From DAOTUB01 sp034437455 (GTDB lineage Bacteria; Chloroflexota; Anaerolineae; B4-G1): a stretch of DNA of 10,333 bases. The translations under genes and the position numbers were made by a program. Below, piece after piece: positions 1-4,931 of this stretch (its first letter is position 1; each line of letters opens with the position of its first letter). The notes beneath the pieces were generated by a model. The model worked only from the letters and a program-made list of their open reading frames with translations, was not told where the DNA came from and did no database searches. The stretch lies in the NCBI GenBank assembly GCA_034437455.1, contig DAOTUB010000158.1, positions 1 through 10,333 of the forward strand, in the 5' to 3' direction.

Positions 1-132
1 CAAATTCACAACCGCTTGACCGACGTAGCGAATTGAAAAGAGCACGCTAGCCTGGTGCTTCTGGTCGATAATGACACTCGATTTTACATAAACTAGCGAT
101 TCAACCTCATAATTGGAATTGCTGGTTGACAT
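1..132 (-). CDS. Partial open frame of unknown function, running off the window edge
   Basis: An uninterrupted minus-strand frame starts at an ATG (132-130) and stays open for 44 codons to the edge of the window, beginning MSTSNSNYEVESLVYVKSS. The composition, with alternating hydrophobic and polar residues, looks like real protein, but I recognise no family. Its first codons overlap, in another frame, the last codons of the broken aldo/keto reductase. No Shine-Dalgarno sequence lies upstream of the ATG. It may be the head of a gene that lost its own 5' signals when the upstream deletion or rearrangement joined it to the reductase, or the interior of a longer gene whose true start was lost. 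Only the missing part could identify it. Confidence 0.4.
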   Translation of the reverse strand, partial: MSTSNSNYEVESLVYVKSSVIIDQKHQASVLFSIRYVGQAVVNL

Positions 133-400
133 ACGGAGGAAACAGTTTGGTAGCCAGTTTGACCTTCTCTCGATATCCTCCTCTGAGCGACCGACCGAGA
201 AACCGCTCGCTGTTGCTGCCGTGGTAGTGGATCGCGGTATCTACATAGTTCACGCCGTGGTCGATGGCATAGTGCAGCATGCGGGTCGCCTCCGGCTCGT
301 CTATGTCCGCGTACACATCGTTGATCATCGGGAACCGCATGGCGCCAAATCCCAGGGCCGACCCTTTCCAATCCAATTTTCCAAATTTGCGGTATTGCAT
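107..400 (-). pseudogene. N-terminal fragment of an aldo/keto reductase
   Basis: The first ~86 residues match the aldo/keto reductase fold, closest in my memory to the iron-sulfur-linked group COG1453: an opening MQYRKFGKLDWKGSALGFG, then NYVDTAIHYHGSNSE and KVKLATKL. Three of the four family catalytic residues are recognisable as D54, Y59 and K85. The fourth (His) and the rest of the barrel are missing. The frame stops after 97 residues, where a complete member would be about 300-390, and the last ~11 residues (FPPYVNQQFQL) no longer resemble the family, which puts the break near positions 125-142. I chose the ATG at 400 because it is preceded by a GGAGAG Shine-Dalgarno and matches the family start. 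An in-frame ATG at 454 is a less likely alternative. It lies downstream of merR with its own MerR-type promoter. The fragment is very unlikely to be an active enzyme. Confidence 0.8.
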
Positions 401-474
401 GCTTGACTCTCCTTCCCCGGTTTTGTCCAATCTTGTGATTTTCATCTCACCCACCCTACCAGCTCGACGAGGCT

Positions 475-505
475 ATTATACAACTTTGAGTGCGCTCAAA
501 GTCAA
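475..505 (-). promoter_or_regulatory. MerR-type promoter and operator for the aldo/keto reductase fragment
   Basis: Reading the minus strand, a TTGACT -35 box (505-500) and a perfect TATAAT -10 box (480-475) are separated by 19 bp, the over-long spacing typical of promoters activated by MerR-family proteins that untwist the DNA. The spacer carries a dyad with perfect 8-bp arms (ACTTTGAG and CTCAAAGT, 483-502) around 4 central bases. The same -35, spacer length, dyad and -10 recur before the merR gene at 1030-1060, so the regulator encoded at 624-1019 is the obvious ligand. Transcription should begin near 468, giving a leader of about 68 nt before the reductase start at 400. Confidence 0.85.
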
Positions 506-623
506 GGAGCAATTGTGATAAACTTTTTGCATCCGCGGATCGTTGAGCGGCGCGTGGACATAGTTCCCTGAAAAATTCAGCCTCAGGAAACATTTTGTTA
601 GAGAATGAGCAAGAATGGGGGCA

Positions 624-1019
624 TCAGGCTACAGCGCATGTATCTTCCACGGCAGAAGAGACAATTTCCGAATAGTGGTCGATCTTACTCTCGATCACTT
701 CCAGATAATCGGTGAGTTCCTGGATTTTCTGCTTCACTACACGTCCGTGTTCCTTCAGCAGCGCCAACCGCTCGGCGCGAGTGGCATCCCCTTGCCGCTG
801 TAAATCCGCGTATTGCTTCATCTTGGCGATCGGCATGCCAGTGGATCGTAGCTTGTTCAGGAAACCGATCCAGCCAATGTCGTCGTCCGAGTAGCGGCGG
901 TGCCCGTTGGATGCACGGTCTACTGGCGCGATCAGGCCGATGCGCTCGTAGTAGCGCAACGTGTGCACGCTGAGCCCCGTTCTATCTGCGGCTTGTTGTA
1001 TGGTCAGTTCAGTTTCCAT
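624..1019 (-). CDS. MerR-family transcriptional regulator
   Basis: A 131-residue DNA-binding regulator. The N-terminal winged helix-turn-helix (about residues 4-72) contains the hallmark VHTLRYYERIGLI and the wing sequence NGHRRYSDDDI. Residues ~85-120 form the long antiparallel coiled-coil helix used for dimerisation (LLKEHGRVVKQKIQELTDYL). The pattern fits the stress-responsive MerR subgroup often paired with aldo/keto reductases or dehydrogenases (YyaN/AdhR-like), not the metal sensors. The only cysteine is C128 near the C terminus, so no metal-binding loop is seen and the inducer cannot be read off. I chose the start at 1019 because MerR proteins begin just before the first helix. A longer frame to 1088 would run back through the promoter. 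The gene has its own MerR-type promoter (1030-1060), implying autoregulation, and lies immediately upstream of its probable target, the broken reductase. Confidence 0.9.
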   Translation of the reverse strand: METELTIQQAADRTGLSVHTLRYYERIGLIAPVDRASNGHRRYSDDDIGWIGFLNKLRSTGMPIAKMKQYADLQRQGDATRAERLALLKEHGRVVKQKIQELTDYLEVIESKIDHYSEIVSSAVEDTCAVA

Positions 1020-1029
1020 AGTGAGACCT

Positions 1030-1060
1030 ATTATATCACTTAGAGTGCACTCAAAGTCAA
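1030..1060 (-). promoter_or_regulatory. MerR-type promoter and operator for merR autoregulation
   Basis: On the minus strand a TTGACT -35 (1060-1055) and TATAAT -10 (1035-1030) are spaced by 19 bp. The spacer holds the dyad ACTTTGAGTGCACTCTAAGT (1057-1038), palindromic except for one position in each arm. It differs from the copy at 475-505 by only a few bases. The -10 lies so close to the start codon at 1019 that the expected transcript would begin around 1023, leaving only ~4 nt of leader. Confidence 0.85.
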
Positions 1061-1071
1061 GGGGTAGTTTG

Positions 1072-2196
1072 TTACAGGGGGCGGTCAAGTTTGTGTTCGC
1101 CCAAGTCTTTTAGGCTTTCTACTTCACCTTTCTCCAAAAAGCCCTTCAGCGAAACGAAAGCCGCTGTCACTGCCTCAGAACGAGCGGCATAGCATTTGAT
1201 CTGCTTATCCATTCCCATCCCTATGGTCAGTTGCACCAGTCCGGCCAGGCGCAGGGTCTTGAGATGATGCATCACTGTCGGAGTACGCAATCGCAGGCGG
1301 CGGGCGAGTTGGGCCGGGGCAAGTGGTTCCTCGGTCAGGTAATGTAGGATGCGTAGCCGGGTGGGATCAGACAACGCTTTGAGCGCCCGCACCAGTGCGT
1401 CAGGCACCGTTTCCCCTGGCACCAACGAGGCATCCGGCGGTCGCGCGCCAAATAACCATATCTCGCGCTCGGCGCTGACTTTTTCAAAGGAGACGAATGG
1501 AGTGCACCAATACGACGGCACCAGCACCACCTCGGCGATCTCTGGCGGTTCATCAAAGCGCAATCCTTGCGAAAGCTCCTCTAGCAGATCGGGCAGTTCC
1601 ATCCGTTCCGCCAGTTCCCGAGCGTGCTCCAGCACCTTTTGCAGCGCCGGGCGGATGCGTTTTTCCTCCTCGGCGAAGAAAACCTCCTGGTAGGCGCGCA
1701 GCGCCTTCAGATAGCGTTCCCCAAATTCCTCAATACGGGTCCACCAATCCAGAGTATTGGTCAGTTCTTTGGAGGAAGAAAATTTCTCTCCCTTCTCCTT
1801 ATACTTGCGCTGATAGTAGATCCGGAGAACCTCCTGATCCTTATCATCCCAGGCCCCGCGTGCAGCCACACCCCTGAGCACTTCCATCGCATCGGAAGGT
1901 ATCTCTGGGGATAGGGTAAGGGCAGGCAATCGCTCCACCGGCGAAATCTGGCCCAGGGACCACAACACCGTGGCTCCATCTTTTGGCTCTGGTAGGGTGT
2001 AAATCCAGTGGAGCGGCGCATGGACCAGCGACTTGCCTTGTTCCAGGATCTCCCGTTCGTCGGTGGGGAGCCGCGCACGTACGCCGGCCGCCCACGAACC
2101 GCGCACGCCGAATTTCGATGGGTAGTGCAAAACTTCCAGGCTGTAGAATAGGTCGTAAGCCGTGCCCCAATCCCAAAGCAGACGTGGCCACGTCAT
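1072..2196 (-). CDS. Two-domain ArsR-family transcriptional regulator (N-terminal effector domain, C-terminal winged HTH)
   Basis: A 374-residue protein. The C-terminal part (about residues 267-340) is an ArsR-type winged helix-turn-helix: ALKALSDPTRLRILHYL, then the recognition region PAQLARRLRLRTPTVMHHL and a wing ending near residue 340. The remaining ~260 residues match my recollection of the DUF5937-type domain that precedes such HTH modules in Firmicutes and Chloroflexota. It is rich in aromatic residues and charged helices (residues 150-210) and probably senses a ligand or mediates dimerisation. No classical ArsR metal-binding CxC motif is seen. The start at 2196 follows an AGGAG Shine-Dalgarno 9 nt upstream. 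It lies 52 bp upstream of merR. No convincing promoter is visible between the hairpin at 2271-2304 and the start, so it may depend partly on read-through from 3029. The targets are unknown. Confidence 0.85.
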   Translation of the reverse strand: MTWPRLLWDWGTAYDLFYSLEVLHYPSKFGVRGSWAAGVRARLPTDEREILEQGKSLVHAPLHWIYTLPEPKDGATVLWSLGQISPVERLPALTLSPEIPSDAMEVLRGVAARGAWDDKDQEVLRIYYQRKYKEKGEKFSSSKELTNTLDWWTRIEEFGERYLKALRAYQEVFFAEEEKRIRPALQKVLEHARELAERMELPDLLEELSQGLRFDEPPEIAEVVLVPSYWCTPFVSFEKVSAEREIWLFGARPPDASLVPGETVPDALVRALKALSDPTRLRILHYLTEEPLAPAQLARRLRLRTPTVMHHLKTLRLAGLVQLTIGMGMDKQIKCYAARSEAVTAAFVSLKGFLEKGEVESLKDLGEHKLDRPL

Positions 2197-2270
2197 AGTT
2201 TTTTGCTCCTTTTCTCAAGTAGGGAGAGACTGTCGCTGCCTGAGCGATCCCTGTGTCGTGATCGGGCAAA

Positions 2271-2304
2271 ATGTCTTCCGCGTCCTGCGGGACGCGGAAG
2301 ACAT
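2271..2304 (-). terminator. Strong hairpin, probable terminator or attenuator after the small-protein genes
   Basis: A perfect 15-bp inverted repeat (arms 2271-2285 and 2290-2304, core CTTCCGCGTCC) closes a 4-nt loop. On the minus strand the stem ends in a T and runs into TTT, so it can act as a short-tailed intrinsic terminator for the gene ending at 2336. It lies between that gene and the arsR-type gene starting at 2196. On the plus strand no T-tract follows. A dispersed repeat or a processing stem is also possible. Confidence 0.6.
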
Positions 2305-2335
2305 ATCCTCCCAGATCCGTCCATAAAGTGTTGGT

Positions 2336-2563
2336 TTAACTCGACCGATAGGCTTTGTAACCAGAGCACGTTGCTGGTCGGTATCGTTTGTGCAATCTCA
2401 AGCCGGCGCTGATCAACAGATCACCGATGCGTAGAAAAAGCCGCTCTAAAAGCCGAGGGTTTGCGGGCTGGACAGTCCTTGGGCCTCTCGCCCTCTGTAC
2501 TTGTTGAAAAATATTCTTCTGACGCTCTTTAACTACCACTGACAATGCCTTGGGGTCAAGCAT
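2336..2563 (-). CDS. Small conserved-looking protein of unknown function (second of a tandem pair)
   Basis: A 75-residue basic protein that I do not recognise. The start at 2563 is set by a strong AGGAGGA Shine-Dalgarno just upstream; a longer frame to 2596 ignores it. The C-terminal half aligns clearly with the neighbouring gene at 2639-2875: both share a block of the form (R)-(I/V)-G-x-(L/F)-LISAG-x-RL-x-K-x-Y-(K/R)-P, then a short tail ending (G)-x-KAY-x-S. The N-terminal part is a charged helix (VVKERQKNIFQQVQRAR). No signal peptide or membrane segment is evident, although the LLISAGLRL stretch is hydrophobic and, with the positive charges around it, could form an amphipathic helix. The pair probably arose by duplication and is read from the promoter at 3001-3029. 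Confidence 0.7.
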   Translation of the reverse strand: MLDPKALSVVVKERQKNIFQQVQRARGPRTVQPANPRLLERLFLRIGDLLISAGLRLHKRYRPATCSGYKAYRSS

Positions 2564-2638
2564 TTTGTCCTCCTCCCTTGTACGTCGGGCAAGCATCAGT
2601 TTGAGATCTCGATAGGTTCAGCAAATGCGGTTTTTGGG

Positions 2639-2875
2639 CTAACACCCCGACTGATAGGCTTTGGAGCCAGGATGTACCGTCGGTTTGTATAGCTTCTGCA
2701 ACCTCCGGCCAGCAGAGATCAAAAAACCACCTACGCGCACCAGAAAACGCCCCGGAAACGAAGTGTTTGTAATCCTGATGGTGTTTAACAGCCTTTCGTA
2801 TTGAGCTTCTTTCAACAGATTCTTTTGATGCTCCTCAGCTATCATCGGCGTAAATGCCGTTATGGGATCGTACAT
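2639..2875 (-). CDS. Small conserved-looking protein of unknown function (first of a tandem pair)
   Basis: A 78-residue protein paralogous to the next gene downstream. The shared region covers residues ~40-75, including FLVRVGGFLISAGRRLQKLY followed by KP and the tail SKAYQS. The N-terminal third (DPITAFTPMIAEEHQKNLLKE) is acidic and predicted helical and aligns loosely with its paralogue (both start M-x-DP). The start at 2875 has a GAGG Shine-Dalgarno 8 nt upstream. Another ATG 5 nt upstream would yield only six codons. The gene is the first behind a near-perfect promoter with three tandem operator-like repeats, with a leader of about 119 nt. Such control implies a conditional role. No function can be assigned; I vaguely associate short proteins of this type with Chloroflexota genomes. 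Confidence 0.7.
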   Translation of the reverse strand: MYDPITAFTPMIAEEHQKNLLKEAQYERLLNTIRITNTSFPGRFLVRVGGFLISAGRRLQKLYKPTVHPGSKAYQSGC

Positions 2876-2961
2876 GTCATTTTCCTCATTTGGTAATAGA
2901 TCTTTCTCTTAATTCGAGCGGAAAATGCCCGCGAGTCATGCCAGGCAGAAGCACGAACAGA

Positions 2962-3012
2962 GTTAGACGTTTATCTAAGTTAGATATTCATCTAACTTAG
3001 ATTATAACCTAA
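2962..3012. repeat. Three tandem 17-bp operator-like repeats
   Basis: Three consecutive 17-bp units occupy 2962-2978, 2979-2995 and 2996-3012 with no gaps. Each has the form (G/C)TTAGA-N6-(T/C)CTAA, an imperfect dyad: GTTAGACGTTTATCTAA, GTTAGATATTCATCTAA and CTTAGATTATAACCTAA. At the junctions they also create 11-bp palindromes (TCTAAGTTAGA and TCTAACTTAGA), the outer arms of which form a perfect 11-bp inverted repeat. The third unit covers the -10 box of the promoter at 3001-3029, the second covers the expected start site, and the first lies just downstream. This layout is that of a repressor binding cooperatively. The binding protein is not identifiable. The ArsR-type protein encoded nearby is a candidate only by proximity. 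Confidence 0.75.
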
Positions 3013-3029
3013 TCTCTCCTCTTTGTCAA
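3001..3029 (-). promoter_or_regulatory. Consensus sigma-70-type promoter for the small-protein genes
   Basis: On the minus strand a perfect TTGACA (3029-3024) and a perfect TATAAT (3006-3001) are separated by exactly 17 bp. The start site should fall near 2994, inside the 17-bp repeat array. A promoter with both consensus boxes would be very strong unless repressed, which agrees with the operator-like repeats lying on it. Confidence 0.85.
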
Positions 3030-3214
3030 GTAGGAAAAGGGTACCAAAGGATTATGGGGCGCGCCCTTCCGCTCACTGAAAGAACGCAAACGGTGGCTTG
3101 TCAACATCACAAGGGGAAGAGACTGAGGAACTTGTTCATTATCAGCAAATCTACCGCACGCCAGATACAGAGGAAACCCAAGGCACTTGTATGATTGCAG
3201 CGTGACCAAGACTC

Positions 3215-3472
3215 TTACCAAATCCGAAGAGCATCACCGGTGAAAAGATAAAACGTACTCACTCTCGCTACTGTGGGAAACATCCATTGTCGATCAAAGA
3301 GAACCTGCTCGCGAGGCTGTCTCGCAATTGCCAATCTCCGCACCCGCTCCTTAATGCGCTGCAACGTGTCCGGCCGGGGCTCCGCCCCAGCTACGCTTTC
3401 ACGTAGAGCAACACGGATCAGGGTATCCAGATTGTCGAACGAACCCTTTTGAAACTCTTTATGTGAAGTCAT
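3215..3472 (-). CDS. Small protein translationally coupled to the ECF sigma factor
   Basis: An 85-residue protein whose start lies inside the end of the sigma-factor gene (14-bp overlap), with a GAGGTGG Shine-Dalgarno within that gene. Such coupling usually means the partner works with the sigma factor, often as an anti-sigma factor. Residues 13-50 (NLDTLIRVALRESVAGAEPR, then a helix RIKERVRRLAIARQ) resemble the opening of short proteins encoded after ECF sigma genes in Chloroflexota. The C-terminal part (WMFPTVARVSTFYLF) is mildly hydrophobic but too short and too polar for a confident membrane span. I see no HxxxCxxC zinc anti-sigma motif. It could be an intact short regulator or a truncated anti-sigma factor. 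The function is inferred from position only. Confidence 0.65.
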   Translation of the reverse strand: MTSHKEFQKGSFDNLDTLIRVALRESVAGAEPRPDTLQRIKERVRRLAIARQPREQVLFDRQWMFPTVARVSTFYLFTGDALRIW

Positions 3473-4046
3473 ACGCCACCTCAGATGCTACGCCTTGCTC
3501 ACGCTCCAAAATGGTCTTTCTCAATCTTTCGCGGGCATAATAGAGACGAGATTTGACCGTTCCTTCTGGAACGCCCACTACGTACGAGATCTCGCTTACA
3601 CTCAAATCCTCCAGATAATGCAAAATGATCACCACACGCTGAGGTTCTGGCAACGCATCAATCGCCTTTCGCACGAACTGTTGCCGTCCCCGCTTTTCTA
3701 CGATTTCCTCAGGGTGCTGCCGGTCAAGGGCCTTTAAGCTTTCAAGTTTTTCATGGAAAAGATTCACCCATCGCTTGGCCTGGCTGGACCAACTATATGC
3801 CAAGTTCACGGTCATGCGATAGAGCCACGGCCCTAATGGTCGAGTTTTGTCAAAGCTGTCGGCATAGGTATAGATACGGAGGAATGCTTCCTGGAGAATA
3901 TCTTCAGACGTCCTTTCATCGTGGGTGATCGCCAACGCCGTCCGATAAACCTGGGTTTTATATCTTTTGTACAATTTCCCCAGGGCTTCAAGATCGCCAT
4001 TTTGAACGCGAGTGACCAACCAACCATCTGTATGCTGTATAGTCAT
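3459..4046 (-). CDS. ECF-type RNA polymerase sigma factor (sigma-70 family, group 4)
   Basis: A 195-residue sigma factor with the two-domain ECF layout. Region 2 (about residues 22-90) contains LYKRYKTQVYRTALAIT, ERTSEDILQEAFLRIY and GPWLYRMTVNLAYSW, which bind the polymerase and melt and recognise the -10 element. A ~35-residue linker follows. Region 4 (about 125-178) contains LPEPQRVVIILHYLEDLSV and a helix-turn-helix with EGTVKSRLYYARERLRK for the -35 element. The start at 4046 follows a GGAGGG sequence, with a rather short spacing of about 4 nt. Its stop overlaps the start of the small partner gene at 3472. I could not find a repeated ECF-type promoter motif upstream. The 86-bp gap to trmD contains an AT-rich stretch with a possible TATTAT -10 box and no good -35. 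The signal and the regulon are unknown. Confidence 0.93.
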   Translation of the reverse strand: MTIQHTDGWLVTRVQNGDLEALGKLYKRYKTQVYRTALAITHDERTSEDILQEAFLRIYTYADSFDKTRPLGPWLYRMTVNLAYSWSSQAKRWVNLFHEKLESLKALDRQHPEEIVEKRGRQQFVRKAIDALPEPQRVVIILHYLEDLSVSEISYVVGVPEGTVKSRLYYARERLRKTILEREQGVASEVAYDFT

Positions 4047-4132
4047 CTGCCCTCCACATCCATCCGAACCTATGTACAGCTTTCAAAAAAACAGCCACAA
4101 TAATACACAAAAACTGGCAGACCGCGGGTCCA

Positions 4133-4861
4133 TTATCGATCCACCAGTTGCGCCAGAAATTCCCGATCCTGTGGCATCAACTCAGCCTGCGCCAGAAGGT
4201 CTGGTCGGCGCTCGAACGTGCGTCGCAGGGCCTGTTCACGTCGCCAGCGAACGATGGCGGCGTGATCCCCAGAAAGTAATACCTCTGGCGTTTCCCACTC
4301 CCGGAAGACGGATGGGCGGGTGTAGTGCGGTCCTTCCAACAAGCCACGGGCGTGCGAGTCCTCAAACGTAGCGCCGGGGTCTCCCAACACCCCCGGCAGC
4401 AGTCGCGTCACGGCATCTACGATGACCATCGCGGCCAACTCGCCGCCGGTGAGCACATAGTCGCCGATGGAAATCACATCGGTCGCCAGATATTGATGCA
4501 CGCGCTCGTCCACTCCCTCGTACCGCCCGCAGATGAGGATGATACGCCGATGGTGAAATAGCTCTCTGGCAATGGCCTGGTTAAAGAGGCGACCTTGAGG
4601 AGTCAAGAGGATGATGGGCACATCCGCCTCTCCCGCCAGGATCGCCTCGACGGCGGCAAAGATCGGTTCTGGTTTCATCACCATGCCTCCCCCTCCACCG
4701 TAAGGCGCATCGTCGGTTACATGGTGTTTGTCGGTCGTATAGTCGCGGATGTTGTGCAAGGTGACGGAGAGGCGACCGCTTTCCTGTGCTCGTTTGAGGA
4801 TACTCTCCTCTAACGGGCCGCAGAACATGGAGGGAAAGAGGGTGAGAATGTCGAAAAGCAT
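4133..4861 (-). CDS. trmD: tRNA (guanine(37)-N(1))-methyltransferase TrmD
   Basis: This SPOUT-fold enzyme uses S-adenosylmethionine to methylate G37, next to the anticodon, and so prevents +1 frameshifting. It is essential in most bacteria and cytoplasmic. The sequence has the family signatures: MLFDILTLFPSMF at the start, DAPYGGGGGMVMKPEP, the knot region ICGRYEGVDERV and SIGDYVLTGGELAAMV, then LLPGVLGDPGATFEDS. R153 and D168 occupy the places of the catalytic Arg and Asp (R154 and D169 in E. coli), and GPHYTRPSVF and LLSGDHAAIVRWRREQALRRT complete the C-terminal domain. I prefer the start at 4861 because it gives a normal 242-residue length and the canonical N terminus. An ATG at 4897 would add 12 residues, and neither start has a Shine-Dalgarno. 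It follows the dipeptidase by ~70 bp, without the usual rpsP, rimM and rplS neighbours. Confidence 0.96.
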   Translation of the reverse strand: MLFDILTLFPSMFCGPLEESILKRAQESGRLSVTLHNIRDYTTDKHHVTDDAPYGGGGGMVMKPEPIFAAVEAILAGEADVPIILLTPQGRLFNQAIARELFHHRRIILICGRYEGVDERVHQYLATDVISIGDYVLTGGELAAMVIVDAVTRLLPGVLGDPGATFEDSHARGLLEGPHYTRPSVFREWETPEVLLSGDHAAIVRWRREQALRRTFERRPDLLAQAELMPQDREFLAQLVDR

Positions 4862-4931
4862 CGAGTCAGAATAATGGATCAAGATATATTGAGCCATGTA
4901 GCGAGTTTCTGAATTGCCTTGTGTCGTCTCG

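Noticed and set aside
541..600. Possible merR terminator (CCTGA/TCAGG and CTGAA/TTCAG pairings)
   Set aside because: The stems are only 5 bp, mutually exclusive and lack a following T-tract on the minus strand.
2860..2880. Six-codon mini-ORF starting at the ATG at 2880, overlapping the start of the first small gene
   Set aside because: It shares the ribosome site region but is too close to the Shine-Dalgarno, and the better-spaced ATG at 2875 explains the signal. Leader-peptide function is possible but unsupported.
2962..3012. Short tandem repeats as a minimal CRISPR array
   Set aside because: The units abut with no spacers, are dyad-symmetric and overlap a promoter, so an operator array explains them better. 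No cas gene is present.
3009..3221. 70-codon minus-strand frame between the sigma-factor operon and the small-protein promoter
   Set aside because: It overlaps the promoter at 3001-3029, has no ribosome site I can see, and its protein resembles nothing. The ~200-bp gap holds only a GGGCGCGCCC palindrome of no clear role.
4112..4149. Possible terminator after trmD (AACTGG/CCAGTT outer pairing with an inner GACC/GGTC, followed by TTTTT on the minus strand)
   Set aside because: The stem is short and interrupted and overlaps the last codons of trmD. The T-run is present but the structure is too weak to call.
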